Shown here in pieces: positions 47,501-55,397 of a stretch of DNA of 64,000 bases (the first letter of the stretch is position 1; the number at the start of each line of letters is the position of its first letter). Where the stretch lies: positions 124,001 through 188,000 of the forward strand of contig NZ_FNUY01000002.1 of the NCBI RefSeq assembly GCF_900108245.1. Direction: 5' to 3'. Source of the stretch: Allobosea lathyri. Lineage in GTDB: Bacteria > Pseudomonadota > Alphaproteobacteria > Rhizobiales > Beijerinckiaceae. Position numbers and translations under genes: made by a program. The notes beneath the pieces were generated by a model. That model had not been told where the DNA came from. It made no database searches and saw only the letters and a list, made by a program, of their open reading frames with translations.

Positions 47501-48074
47501 CGACGAGCAGTCCGGCCATATCAAGGAAGTCGGCTACGAGCTCTACCAGCAGATGCTGGAGGAGGCGGTCGCGGCGCTGAAGTCCGGCGTCGAGTTCGAG
47601 AGCGACGCGCAATGGTCGCCGTCGATCCAGATCGGCGCGCCGGTGATGATCCCCGAGCATTACGTCACAGACCTGACGCTCAGGCTGACGCTCTACAAGC
47701 GCCTCTCGACGCTGGACGACGATGGCGACATCCAGTCCTTCGGGGCAGAGCTGGTCGACCGTTTCGGACCGCTGCCCGACGAGGTGCAGCAGCTGCTCGA
47801 GATCGTCGCGATCAAGGCTTTGTGCAAGCGCGCCAATGTCGAGAAGGTCGAGGCGGGCCCCAAGGGCATCATTGTCGCCTTCCGCGACAACGAGTTCGCC
47901 AATCCCGAGGGGCTCGTCTCCTATGTCGCGAAGATCGGCACATTGGCGAAGGTGCGCCCCGACATGCGCGTCGTCTTCATCGACGATTTCGACACGGTGG
48001 AGCAGAGGCTCAAGGGCACGCGCCGCCTGCTGACCGACCTCGCGCGCATTGCGGAGCGCAAGAAGGCAGCCTGA
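44526..48074 (+). CDS. mfd: Transcription-repair coupling factor
   Basis: Translocase that removes stalled RNA polymerase and recruits UvrA. The 1182-residue product has an N-terminal UvrB-homology region (residues 1-about 340) and a CarD-like RNA-polymerase interaction domain from about residue 495 (LSPGDLVVHVDHGIGRFIGLRT). The RecG-like SF2 motor carries CGDVGFGKTEVALRAAF near residue 660, VIVDEEQHFG near 761 and TATPIPRTLQLAM. The TRCF C-terminal domain ends near DLARIAERKKAA. The ATG at 44526 follows the inverted repeat. The 54 upstream in-frame codons run through the repeat and are not coding. Confidence 0.96.
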   Translation: MSIPPPAQLAKLQIDRILDALNRGDKPTLASVPDGFDAVVLADLVRARAKKAEGTALLVFIARDGQRLQVIENALQFVAPDLEVMSFPAWDCQPYDRVSPAPSIVAHRMTTLSRLAKTKSGDKPRLLLTTVNAALQRVPAFSKVASESFSAAPGNMVDTDQLARWLDMNGYLRTSTVRETGEFAVRGGIVDLYPPGMPAPIRLDFFGDTLESIRTFDPETQRTTGQLRGLDLVPMSEAQMTSESIKRFRQSYITNFGTPGRDDTLYEAVSEGRRPAGLEHWLPLLADRLDTLFAYLPDVPMVLDAQAEDAVGERISLIKDYYDARKAAMDQPSAGGMPYKPLKPDALYLSPAEWRGIVDHAGAASFTPFQLPDSDGKLIIDLGARQGRSFAAERADNAGSVFDAAVAHVKALQADGRRVILAAWSEGSRERLAHVLADHGLKTVQTTGSLRAAFDLKPGTTALAVWGFEAGFEAGKLAVVGEQDILGDRLVRPRKKTRRPQDFIAELSSLSPGDLVVHVDHGIGRFIGLRTITAVGAPHDCLEIHYAADSKLFLPVENIELLSRYGSEDTEVALDRLGGGGWQARKAKLKQRIREMAGKLIAIAAARALKEAPRLIPQEGLYDEFRARFPFEETEDQQNTIDAVLDDMAAGRPMDRLVCGDVGFGKTEVALRAAFACALNGKQVAVVVPTTLLARQHYRNFAERFKGLPVNVGQASRFVPAADLKAVKAGIKDGTMDIVVGTHALLGKAIEFKDLGLVIVDEEQHFGVNHKERLKEFRAEVHMLTLTATPIPRTLQLAMTGVRELSIIATPPVDRLAVRTFVTPFDPLIVREALLRERYRGGRSFYVVPRIEDISDVKDFLDKQVPEAKVGIAHGQMAAGQLEDVMTAFYEGQYDVLLSTTIVESGLDIPTANTLIVHRADMFGLAQLYQLRGRVGRSKVRAYALFTLPANRKLTEQAERRLKVLQSLDTLGAGFQLASHDLDIRGAGNLLGDEQSGHIKEVGYELYQQMLEEAVAALKSGVEFESDAQWSPSIQIGAPVMIPEHYVTDLTLRLTLYKRLSTLDDDGDIQSFGAELVDRFGPLPDEVQQLLEIVAIKALCKRANVEKVEAGPKGIIVAFRDNEFANPEGLVSYVAKIGTLAKVRPDMRVVFIDDFDTVEQRLKGTRRLLTDLARIAERKKAA

Positions 48075-48130
48075 GCTTCGACGGGCGAGCGGCACCGCCT
48101 TCCAGAGTCCGCTGTTAACGCTCGCGCTCC

Positions 48131-48234
48131 GTCATCCTGAGCTTCGCACAGCGAAGTCCGGGATCCATCGGAGGGGTCCGAAGCTCTACGATGGATCCCG
48201 GAGCTGCGCGGCTTCGCCGCTTGTCCAGGATGAC
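48131..48234. repeat. Intergenic palindrome of the GTCATCC family, copy 1
   Basis: It begins GTCATCCTGAGCTTCGC and ends GTCCAGGATGAC, with GGATCCATC/GATGGATCCCGG in the middle, making a roughly 104-bp imperfect palindrome. It lies 56 nt after mfd. The same end and centre boxes occur in the IS-interrupted copy (48327-49738) and at 58768-58865. Confidence 0.7.
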
Positions 48235-48451
48235 GCGGTGGTTCCGCACCAGAATAGTAAGCTTTAGGCGATGCTCCCTGCTCTGAGGTGCCAAGTCGAT
48301 AATCTGCTGCGTTTTCGAGGAAGCACGGGTCATCCCGGCCGGAGCCCTCGGGTCCGACCTTCGGTCGGCTCAAGGATAACTTCGCGCAGAGCCGGGATTC
48401 CCGCCCGAACGATGACTGCAAGCGCTCTGGCATGGATCCCGGGTCAAGCCC

Positions 48452-49717
48452 ACTGGTGTCCGGTTTAGATTTGTAGACAAGGTGCATGACATTGATTCTA
48501 CTCGTTTTCCAGCGTTTGGCGACGTTTTGGACACGGGCAGGGGATCGATGTCATGCGGCACGACAATAGCGTCTTTCACGGCCTGCAGCGCCAGATTCCG
48601 TGGTGCGTGTTCGATCGGCTTGTGGAGAAGCATGGGACCGACCGGCGGGTGCGGCGTCTGGATACCAAGAGCCAGTTCCTGGCCTTGCTGTTTGGGCAGT
48701 TGTCGGGCGCGGCGAGCCTGCGCGAGATCGAGGCGGGCCTCCAGAGCCACGCGGCCCGCCTGTACCATCTGGGCGCACGCCGCCCGGCGCGCTCGACCTT
48801 GGCCGACGCCAATCAGCGCCGCTCCTGGCAGGTGTTCGGCGAACTCTTCGCTCATATGGCGAAAGCGGCCGGCCGCCGCACGCGCCGCCACCTGGCGGAT
48901 GCGACCTGCCTGCTCGACGCGACGCGCCTTGAGGTCGGTTCGCTCAGCGCGGGCTGGCTCGAAGCCCAGCAGGGCCGTCATGCCCTGAAGCTGCACATGG
49001 CCTACGATCCAGCCGGGCAAAGCCCCGGCGAGGCCAGCGTCACGGGGCAGGCCGTCAACGACATCACGCCGGCCAAGGCCATGCCGATCACGCCGGGCAT
49101 GACCTATGTCTTCGACCTGGGCTATTACGATTTCGGCTGGTGGACGCGGCTCGATGCGCAGGGATGTCGCTTCGTCACCCGCTTGAAGGCCAATACCCGA
49201 CTGGACGCGACGCAACCGCAGCCCGTGCCCGCAGGCTCGAACATCCTCTCCGACGAGATCGGCCTGCTGCCCCGGCAGCCGGCGCGGCGGCAGACCTTCC
49301 CCGATCCCCTTCGGCAGCTCGTTATCCGCATCGCAACGGGCAAGACCATCCGCATCGTCACCAACGATCTCGACGCTCCCGCACAGGACATCGCCGATCT
49401 CTACAAGACTCGCTGGAAAATCGAGCTGTTCTTCAAATGGATCAAGCAGAACCTGAAGATCGCCCGCTTCCTGGGAACCTCCGAAAACCCCATCCGGACC
49501 CAGATATTCGTCGCGCTCATCGCATATCTCGTGCTGCGCGCCGCTCACGCCGCGCAAGACGCCGTCGAAACACCCCTCACCTTCGCCCGCCTCGTCCGTC
49601 TCAACATCATGCAAAGGCGGCGTCTCGACAGGCTCATCAACCCCGAAAACACCCGAAAACACATCAATCCAAACCAGATGACCTTCGCATTCAAACTAAA
49701 CTAAACCGGACAGCAGT
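48452..49717 (+). mobile_element. IS4-family insertion sequence, 1266 bp, intact
   Basis: The ends are ACTGGTGTCCGGTTTAG (48452-48468) and, inverted, ACTGCTGTCCGGTTTAG (49701-49717), which is 17 bp with one mismatch. They are flanked by an 11-bp direct repeat GGGTCAAGCCC (48441-48451 and 49718-49728). The single transposase gene stops inside the right repeat. Intact ends, matching target duplication and a full-length transposase indicate a recent insertion. I cannot name the exact IS without a database. Confidence 0.92.
48553..49704 (+). CDS. IS4-family DDE transposase
   Basis: A 383-residue transposase. It has an N-terminal DUF4372-like region (FHGLQRQIPWCVFDRLVEKHGTDRRVRRLDTKSQFLALLFGQLSG) and DDE residues Asp122 (LLDATRLE), Asp188 (YVFDLGYYDF) and Glu291. 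Glu291 lies in the IS4 signature Y284-R287-E291-K298, the Y-(2)-R-(3)-E-(6)-K motif. Length and motifs are complete, so it is probably active. The stop codon at 49702-49704 overlaps the right inverted repeat. Confidence 0.93.
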   Translation: MRHDNSVFHGLQRQIPWCVFDRLVEKHGTDRRVRRLDTKSQFLALLFGQLSGAASLREIEAGLQSHAARLYHLGARRPARSTLADANQRRSWQVFGELFAHMAKAAGRRTRRHLADATCLLDATRLEVGSLSAGWLEAQQGRHALKLHMAYDPAGQSPGEASVTGQAVNDITPAKAMPITPGMTYVFDLGYYDFGWWTRLDAQGCRFVTRLKANTRLDATQPQPVPAGSNILSDEIGLLPRQPARRQTFPDPLRQLVIRIATGKTIRIVTNDLDAPAQDIADLYKTRWKIELFFKWIKQNLKIARFLGTSENPIRTQIFVALIAYLVLRAAHAAQDAVETPLTFARLVRLNIMQRRRLDRLINPENTRKHINPNQMTFAFKLN

Positions 49718-49784
49718 GGGTCAAGCCCGGGATGACCCAGTTTCCAAGAACAATCCGCGCGCTAAAACGCGCTAACCGACCATA

Positions 49785-49814
49785 AAAAAGGGCCTCCAAA
49801 CGGAGGCCCTTTTT
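49785..49814. terminator. Bidirectional intrinsic terminator at the end of the TRAP operon
   Basis: GGGCCTCC (49790-49797) and GGAGGCCC (49802-49809) form a perfect 8-bp stem with an A-run before it and a T-run after it. It therefore reads as an intrinsic terminator on both strands. It lies 34 nt past the dctM stop on minus. Confidence 0.9.
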
Positions 49815-49847
49815 CTTTTGCTGCAGTGCTGTTGCCGTCCGGCGCAG

Positions 49848-51632
49848 CTATGGCTTTGGCATCGTCGGCGGGGCGTTGAGGTCGAAGCCTCCCGGCAGTC
49901 CGCCGCCCAGACCCGGGATCTGGATCGAGTCGAACTGCTTGTCGATCGACTTCTGGTCGAGCTGAATCGCCGATGCTTTGTAGTGCATCACCATCTGCGG
50001 GAAGATCACCACCATCGCCACCATGATGCACTGGATCACCACGAAGGGCACGGCGCCCCAGTAGATCTGCGCGGTGGTCACCGGCTCCATCATCCGGCCC
50101 GTGACCTTGTCGCGGTAGGGGTTCTTCGGGGCGACCGAGCGCAGGAAGAACAGCGCGAAGCCGAAGGGCGGGTGCATGAAGCTGGTCTGCATGTTCACGC
50201 CGAGAATGACGCCGAACCAGATCAGATCGATGCCGAGCTTCTCCGCAGCCGGTCCCAGCAGCGGCACGATGATGAAGGCCAGCTCGAAGAAGTCCAGGAA
50301 GAAGGCGAGCAGGAACACCATCACGTTGACGACGATCAGGAAGCCCGTCGCGCCGCCGGGCAGGCCGACCAGCAGGTGCTCGACCCAGACATGGCCGTTG
50401 ACGCCGTAGAAGGTCAGCGAGAACACGCGCGCGCCGACCAGGATGAAGAGCACGAAGGCCGAGAGCTTGGCGGTCGATTCCGTCGCCTGCTTGAGTAGGT
50501 CGAAGGTCAGGCGCTTCTTGCCGAAAGCCAGCAGGATCGCGCCTGCAGCGCCCATCGCTCCGCCTTCGGTCGGGGTGGCGAGGCCGATGAAGATCGTGCC
50601 CAGCACCAGGAAGATCAGCGCCAGCGGCGGCACCATCACGAAGACGACCTGCTCGGTCATCCGCGAGAGCAGGTTCAGCTTGAGAGCCTTGTTGATCAGG
50701 GCGAGCACGAAGGAGACGCCGACCGCGATCGACATCGTCAGGACCACGAAATCCGCGCCGGCGGACACGTTGGTATAGAGCTTCATATAGGCGTAGGCCG
50801 TGCCAAAGGAGATGATCGTGATCACCAGCAGCGACAGGCGCCGGGTCTGGCCATCCGCGTCGCGCAGGGTCTGAGCTTCCGGCGGCAGGCCGGGCGCGCG
50901 CTTGGGGTAGATCATCGTGACGAGGAAGACGTAGCCCGCATAGAGGCCGGCCAGCACGAGGCCGGGAATGAAGGCGCCCTCATACATGTCGCCGACCGAG
51001 CGGCCGAGCTGGTCGGCCAGCACGATCAGGACCAGTGACGGCGGAATGATCTGGGCCAGGGTTCCCGAGGCTGCGATAACGCCGGATGCAAGGCGGCGAT
51101 CATAGCCGTAGCGCAGCATGATCGGCAGCGAGATCAGGCCCATCGAGATCACGGAGGCCGCGACCACGCCGGTCGTGGCCGCCAGCAGCGCACCGACGAA
51201 AATGACGGCATAGGCTAGTCCGCCACGGATCGGCCCGAAAAGCTGGCCGATGGTGTCGAGCAGGTCCTCAGCCATGCCGGAGCGTTCCAGCACCAGCCCC
51301 ATGAAGGTGAAGAACGGGATCGCCAGCAGCACGTCGTTGTTCATCGTGCCGTAGATGCGTTCCGGCAGGGCCTGCAGGAAGTTCTCCTGGAACATGCCGA
51401 GATCGATGCCGATCAGCGCGAAGAGCAGGCCGTTGGCAGCCAGCGCAAAGGCGACGGGATAGCCGAGCAGCAGGAATACGACGAGCGCCGCGAACATCAC
51501 CGGCGCCATGTTGACGCGCAGGAAATCGCCAAGGCCGGCTGCGTGGGCGTCGCCCGTATGCAGGCTGAAGAAGGCGAGCGTGGTGAGCGTGAGCAGGAGG
51601 CCGGCAAAGCGCGGGAGGCGGGAGGCGGTCAT
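49848..51632 (-). CDS. dctM: TRAP transporter large permease (DctM/FcbT3-like)
   Basis: Large membrane subunit of a tripartite ATP-independent transporter that uses an ion gradient for solute uptake. The 594-residue product has about 12-14 helices. NNDVLLAIPFFTFMGLVLERSGMAEDLLDTIGQLFGPIRGGLAYAVIFVGALLAATTGVVAASVISMGLISLPIMLRYGYDRRLASGVIAASGTLAQIIPPS is the DctM core, closest to the mannitol/chloroaromatic (FcbT3) group by length and phrasing. A GTG at 51665 overlapping the dctQ TGA is an alternative start. No DctP gene adjoins it, and an IS lies about 130 nt downstream. Confidence 0.9.
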   Translation of the reverse strand: MTASRLPRFAGLLLTLTTLAFFSLHTGDAHAAGLGDFLRVNMAPVMFAALVVFLLLGYPVAFALAANGLLFALIGIDLGMFQENFLQALPERIYGTMNNDVLLAIPFFTFMGLVLERSGMAEDLLDTIGQLFGPIRGGLAYAVIFVGALLAATTGVVAASVISMGLISLPIMLRYGYDRRLASGVIAASGTLAQIIPPSLVLIVLADQLGRSVGDMYEGAFIPGLVLAGLYAGYVFLVTMIYPKRAPGLPPEAQTLRDADGQTRRLSLLVITIISFGTAYAYMKLYTNVSAGADFVVLTMSIAVGVSFVLALINKALKLNLLSRMTEQVVFVMVPPLALIFLVLGTIFIGLATPTEGGAMGAAGAILLAFGKKRLTFDLLKQATESTAKLSAFVLFILVGARVFSLTFYGVNGHVWVEHLLVGLPGGATGFLIVVNVMVFLLAFFLDFFELAFIIVPLLGPAAEKLGIDLIWFGVILGVNMQTSFMHPPFGFALFFLRSVAPKNPYRDKVTGRMMEPVTTAQIYWGAVPFVVIQCIMVAMVVIFPQMVMHYKASAIQLDQKSIDKQFDSIQIPGLGGGLPGGFDLNAPPTMPKP

Positions 51633-51661
51633 CTTGAATGTCCGGTCGTTTTTTGAAGTGC

Positions 51662-52261
51662 TCACGAAGCCAGACCCTGTTCCTTGGCCTGATCGAGCAG
51701 GCGCTGCGCCTCGGCTTCCGCCGCCGCGGCGTGGCCGCGCAGGGCCTCGGCGTCTTCGAGATCGCCACGCATGATCGCGATCTGCTTGATGATTTCCGAG
51801 ACGCCCTGGAAGGCCAGCATGACGAAACCGATGACGACAAGTCCCTTCGCCGGCCATTGCGCGAGGCCGCCGGCTGAAAGCGACTGTTCATTGATCGCAT
51901 AGGAGCGCGTGAAGAACGGCCAGGAGTGGTAGATCATCAGCAGGCAGAACGGCATCAGGAACAGGGTGTGGCCGATCAGGTCGATCCAGCGCTGCACGCT
52001 TTTGGGCAGCATGCTGTTCACGATGTCGATGCGGATATGTTCCTTCACCTGCAGCGTCCAGGAGGCGCACATCAGGAAGACGGCGCCGAATAACATCCAC
52101 TGCAGTTCGAGCCAGGCATTCGACGAGACGTTGAACAGCTTGCGGATGATCGCATTGACCGTCGCGACAATGACCGCGAGCAGGATAAGCCACGCTACTT
52201 TCTTGCCGATCTGGCCGTTTATGGCGTCGATCACACGGCTGATTTTCAGCAATCCCTGCAC
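51662..52261 (-). CDS. dctQ: TRAP transporter small permease (DctQ/FcbT2-like)
   Basis: A 199-residue four-helix subunit that pairs with DctM. MQGLLKISRVIDAINGQIGKKVAWLILLAVIVATVNAIIRKLFNVSSNAWLELQWMLFGAVFLMCASWTLQVKEHIRIDIV is typical of the FcbT2-type DctQ. The C-terminal 30 residues are Ala/Glu-rich and possibly coiled. I chose the GTG at 52261 because GGAG lies 6 nt upstream. The ATG at 52285 lacks a ribosome site. It overlaps or abuts dctM. Confidence 0.85.
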   Translation of the reverse strand: MQGLLKISRVIDAINGQIGKKVAWLILLAVIVATVNAIIRKLFNVSSNAWLELQWMLFGAVFLMCASWTLQVKEHIRIDIVNSMLPKSVQRWIDLIGHTLFLMPFCLLMIYHSWPFFTRSYAINEQSLSAGGLAQWPAKGLVVIGFVMLAFQGVSEIIKQIAIMRGDLEDAEALRGHAAAAEAEAQRLLDQAKEQGLAS

Positions 52262-52389
52262 ATCGTGCTCCACATTGCCATGCATGAACCAAGGGGCTGA
52301 CCAGACGCCAGCGCGCACCCCGGTTACAGGAGCACGATGCCGAGCACAATACCGCCGATATTCATCCATTCGGCGTGGAAAGAGCAGAG

Positions 52390-52409
52390 ATAGGCAGATT
52401 TATGCCTAT
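52390..52409. promoter_or_regulatory. Operator-like inverted repeat upstream of the TRAP genes
   Basis: ATAGGCA (52390-52396) and TGCCTAT (52403-52409) are perfect inverted 7-mers with a 6-nt spacer, about 130 nt before dctQ in an AT-richer patch of the promoter region. The size and symmetry fit a dimeric regulator site. No regulator is assigned. Confidence 0.35.
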
Positions 52410-52438
52410 TTTATCGGCATATCGGCCGGACAGGACAG

Positions 52439-52576
52439 CTAATCACTCTCGACAGTCATGTCTCCGTGACCAATCCAGGCACGTGTTTGCGTCAGCACTT
52501 CATCGGACAGCGTCTGGTCGTCGCTGAGTCGCGCCAGGACGATGGCGCCAAGCATGGCCGCCCAATTTCGCCCAAA
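52439..52576 (-). pseudogene. 3' remnant of a TetR-family regulator
   Basis: A minus-strand frame of 45 codons reads FGRNWAAMLGAIVLARLSDD followed by QTLSDEVLTQTRAWI and ends at TAG (52439-52441). This closely resembles the last helix pair of TetR-family regulators (GALxLARAxDDxxLSDEILxxxR). The DNA-binding N-terminus is absent. Only about 145 nt separate this fragment from the stop of the neighbouring MetE-like gene, too little for the rest of the protein. I see it as a decayed end left by a deletion. The 460-nt gap 52262-52721 contains no other gene. Confidence 0.45.
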
Positions 52577-52721
52577 CCCACGCCGCCGCCCGCTATCAGT
52601 CGGCCGCATGAGCCGGGCGACGCGATGAGGCGGAGCCAGAGCGCGAGTCAGCGTTAGGCCAAGAGCGTTGCGGACCCAAGGCCCGCGACGCTCATCTCAT
52701 CGATGTGAGAGCGGCCCTGGC

Positions 52722-53852
52722 TCAGCCCCAGACTTCGCGCGCCGTCTCGACGATCAATTCCAGCTTCCTCCACTGCTCGTCTTCGGCCAGCGTGTTGCCT
52801 TCCTCCGTCGAAGCGAAGCCGCATTGCGGGGAGAGGCAGAGCTGTTCGATGTCGGTATATTTCGATGCCTCCTCGATGCGACGCTTGAGATCGTCCTTGC
52901 TTTCCAGCACGCCGGTCTTGGAGGTGACGAGGCCGAGCACGACATGCTTGCCCTTGGGCAGGAAGCGCAGTGGCTCGAAGCCGCCCGAGCGGTCGTTGTC
53001 CCACTCCATGAAATAGCCGTCGACCGGCATGGTGTTGAACAGCAGGTCGGCGATCGGCTCGTAGCCGCCCGATGCGATGAAGGTCGAGCGGAAATTGCCA
53101 CGGCAGAGATGCATGGTGATGGTCAGGTCGCGCGGCTTGTCCTTCAGCGCGGCCTGGACCATGCCGGCATAGATCTCGGGCTGATGGGCGGGGTCGTCGC
53201 CCCGAGCCCGCAGCATCTCGCGCTGGTCGGGGTCGCAGAGATAGGCGAAGGAGATGTCGTCGAGCTGGAGATAGCGGCAGCCGGCATCGTAGAAGGCGTG
53301 CACCGCCTTGTTATAGGCGTTGCCGACATCGGCGTAGAACGCCTCCATCTGCGGGTAGACGCCCATGTTGATCATCTTCCGGCCGCCGCGATAATGCAGC
53401 ATGCTCGGGCCGGGAATGGTCATCTTGGCCGTCGAGTTCGGGCCGATAGCATCGCGCAGGACCTTGAAATGCTCGATCATCGGGTGGCCGCTGAAGCCGA
53501 CCTTGCCGACGATGCGCAGCGATTTGGCGATGCCGACGCCGCCCTTGAAGTTCATGCCTGAATCGGCCGTGATCGCCTCGACGCCGTCGAGTTCCTCCAT
53601 GAAATCGAAATGCCAGTAGGCACGGCGGAACTCGCCGTCGGTGATGCCCTTCAGCCCGATCGCTTCCTGCCTGGCGATCAGCTTGCGGATTTCGGCATCC
53701 TCCACCGCCTTGAAGGCCGCATCGTCGAGCGTGCCGGCTGCGTGCTTCTCGCGGGCCTGCTTCAGCGGGGCGCTGCGCAGCAGGCTGCCGACCATGTCGG
53801 CGCGGAACGGGGGCTTGGTCATGGGGGAATCGGTCATAGGGGAATCGGTCAT
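52722..53852 (-). CDS. MetE-like methyltransferase (cobalamin-independent methionine synthase II family)
   Basis: A 376-residue single-barrel protein of the UROD/MetE C-terminal family. Zinc-site motifs are visible as MHLCRGN (His/Cys near residue 245), MEWDNDRSGGFEPL and LSPQCGFAS (Cys near 345). DGEFRRAYWHFDFMEELDGV and QLDDISFAYLCD also fit. Single-domain members methylate thiols using small donors, and the exact substrate here is unknown. The start begins with a 15-nt tandem repeat giving MTDSPMTDSPMT. The first ATG has GAGGA 8 nt upstream. It overlaps livF by four bases (ATGA), so it belongs to the liv operon. Confidence 0.85.
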   Translation of the reverse strand: MTDSPMTDSPMTKPPFRADMVGSLLRSAPLKQAREKHAAGTLDDAAFKAVEDAEIRKLIARQEAIGLKGITDGEFRRAYWHFDFMEELDGVEAITADSGMNFKGGVGIAKSLRIVGKVGFSGHPMIEHFKVLRDAIGPNSTAKMTIPGPSMLHYRGGRKMINMGVYPQMEAFYADVGNAYNKAVHAFYDAGCRYLQLDDISFAYLCDPDQREMLRARGDDPAHQPEIYAGMVQAALKDKPRDLTITMHLCRGNFRSTFIASGGYEPIADLLFNTMPVDGYFMEWDNDRSGGFEPLRFLPKGKHVVLGLVTSKTGVLESKDDLKRRIEEASKYTDIEQLCLSPQCGFASTEEGNTLAEDEQWRKLELIVETAREVWG

Positions 53853-54652
53853 GGGCTTGTCCTCGGTTCAGTCGTGGTATCGGCCTGCGAGCGCCGCCTG
53901 GCGCGGGCAGGGCGCTCGGTGACGGCGAGATGGGCGGCCATGGCCGCCTCATCCGCCAGCAGGATGTCGGAGCGAGCGGCGTGGACGATCGCGCCCCGGT
54001 CCAGGATTATCGCCCGATCGGTGAAGGGCAGGATCTTGCGCGCCTTCTGCTCGACGAGGATGACGGTCAGTCCTTCCTCGCGGTTGAGCCTTGCGATCGC
54101 CGCGAGCAACTCGTCGACGATGATCGGGGCGAGGCCTTCCAGCGGCTCGTCGAGCAACAGGAGTTTTGGGTCGAGCATCAGCGCGCGCGCCACCGCCAGC
54201 ATCTGCTGCTCGCCGCCGGAGAGTTGGTTGCCGAAATTGCGCCGGCGCTCGCCCAGGCGCGGAAACAGCTGATAGGCACGTGCGACCGTCCAGGCCCCGC
54301 CGCGCTGCACGGCGGTCAGGTTCTCCTCGACCGTAAGCGAGCGGAAGATGTTGCGCTCCTGAGGCACCCAGCCGATGCCGCCCGTCGCGCGCTTCTCCGG
54401 TGGCAGCCGCGTGATGTCCTGCCCGGCAAAGCGAATGCGGCCGGAGACATGGTGGGTCAGTCCCATGATCGTGTCGATCAGGGTGGTCTTGCCGGTGCCA
54501 TTGCGGCCGAGCAGAGCGAGCGCCGACCCTTCCGCCAGCGCCAGCGACAGGCCGTTGATGACGATGGCGTCGCGGTAGCCGGCGACCAGGTTCTCGATCT
54601 CGAGGAGAGCAGGGATTCCCGGGAGATCAGGAAGTCCCGAGAGATCAGACAT
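53849..54652 (-). CDS. livF: Branched-chain-amino-acid-type ABC transporter ATPase LivF
   Basis: A 267-residue ATPase. Walker A is LLGRNGTGKTT, the Q-loop is VPQERNIF, the signature is NQLSGGEQQMLAVARAL, and Walker B is LLLLDEPLEGLAP. EGLAP is the LivF hallmark. The first 15 residues (SDLSGLPDLPGIP) are repetitive, and the C-terminal 20 are Arg/Ser/Thr-rich. It overlaps livG upstream by 8 nt and the MetE-like gene downstream by 4 nt. Confidence 0.93.
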   Translation of the reverse strand: MSDLSGLPDLPGIPALLEIENLVAGYRDAIVINGLSLALAEGSALALLGRNGTGKTTLIDTIMGLTHHVSGRIRFAGQDITRLPPEKRATGGIGWVPQERNIFRSLTVEENLTAVQRGGAWTVARAYQLFPRLGERRRNFGNQLSGGEQQMLAVARALMLDPKLLLLDEPLEGLAPIIVDELLAAIARLNREEGLTVILVEQKARKILPFTDRAIILDRGAIVHAARSDILLADEAAMAAHLAVTERPARARRRSQADTTTEPRTSP

Positions 54653-55397
54653 GGGTGTCCTCCCCGAGATAGACGGCTTTCACGTGCGGGTCGGTCGAAA
54701 TCTCTTCGACGGAACCCTCGGCATAGAGCGCGCCCTGGACCAGAACGGAGATCTTGTCGGCGAAGGAGAACACCAGTTCCATGTCGTGTTCGATGAGCAG
54801 CACGGTCACGTCGTCGGGTAGCGCCTCGACGCTGTCGAGCACGTCATGGCGCTCGTCTTCCGGCACGCCGGCGGCCGGTTCGTCGAGCAGGAGCAGCTTC
54901 GGCTTGCAGGCCATGGCGAGCGCGATCTCAAGCAGGCGCTGCTTGCCATAGGGCAGCGTCGCGGTGCGCCGTGTCATCATCGCGCCGAGCTTCATGCGCC
55001 GGAGCAGGGCCTCGCTTTCGTCGATGACGGCGCTGTCCTTGCCGACGCGGTTCCACCAGCGGGCACCCGAGCCTTCGCGCTCGGCAATGGCGAGGCTGAT
55101 CGTCTCGATCGGGCTCAAATCGGCGAAGAGCTGGTTGATCTGGTAGGTGCGCGCCATGCCGCGCCGGACGCGGCCCTGCTGGCTGACACGGGTCACGTCC
55201 TCGCCCATCATTCGGATCGAGCCGGAGGTCGGCGGCAGCACGCCGGTCAGCAGGTTGATGAAGGTGGTCTTGCCGGCGCCGTTGGGGCCGATCAGCGCGT
55301 GGCGCGCGCCTTTCGCGACCGATAGCGACACATCGGCATTCGCCTCGAATCCGCCGAAGGACTTGCTCAGTCCGGTTGTCTCGAGTGCGAATGTCAT
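54645..55397 (-). CDS. livG: Branched-chain-amino-acid-type ABC transporter ATPase LivG
   Basis: A 250-residue ATPase. Walker A is LIGPNGAGKTTFINLLTG, RTYQINQLFADLSPIE is the LivG-type Q-loop region, the signature is the LivG variant LPYGKQRLLEIALAMA, and Walker B is LLLLDEPAAG, followed by LLIEHDMELVFSFAD. It overlaps livM by 4 nt. The substrate is not settled, since Liv systems carry amino acids, amides, urea and aromatic acids. Confidence 0.93.
   Translation of the reverse strand: MTFALETTGLSKSFGGFEANADVSLSVAKGARHALIGPNGAGKTTFINLLTGVLPPTSGSIRMMGEDVTRVSQQGRVRRGMARTYQINQLFADLSPIETISLAIAEREGSGARWWNRVGKDSAVIDESEALLRRMKLGAMMTRRTATLPYGKQRLLEIALAMACKPKLLLLDEPAAGVPEDERHDVLDSVEALPDDVTVLLIEHDMELVFSFADKISVLVQGALYAEGSVEEISTDPHVKAVYLGEDTHV

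Larger units (their letters stand above)
48327..49738. repeat. Intergenic palindrome of the GTCATCC family, copy 2, split by an IS
   Basis: The left part (48327-48451) starts CGGGTCATCCCGGCCGG and runs to GGATCCCGGGTCAAGCCC. The right part (49718-49738) continues GGGTCAAGCCCGGGATGACCC. Removing the IS and one 11-bp duplicate rebuilds an element that closely matches 58768-58865 in reverse orientation, which identifies the insertion site precisely. Confidence 0.8.

Noticed and set aside
52466-52657. A 63-codon plus-strand frame upstream of the TRAP genes
   Set aside because: No ribosome site or similarity; the opposite strand gives a better explanation as a TetR remnant.
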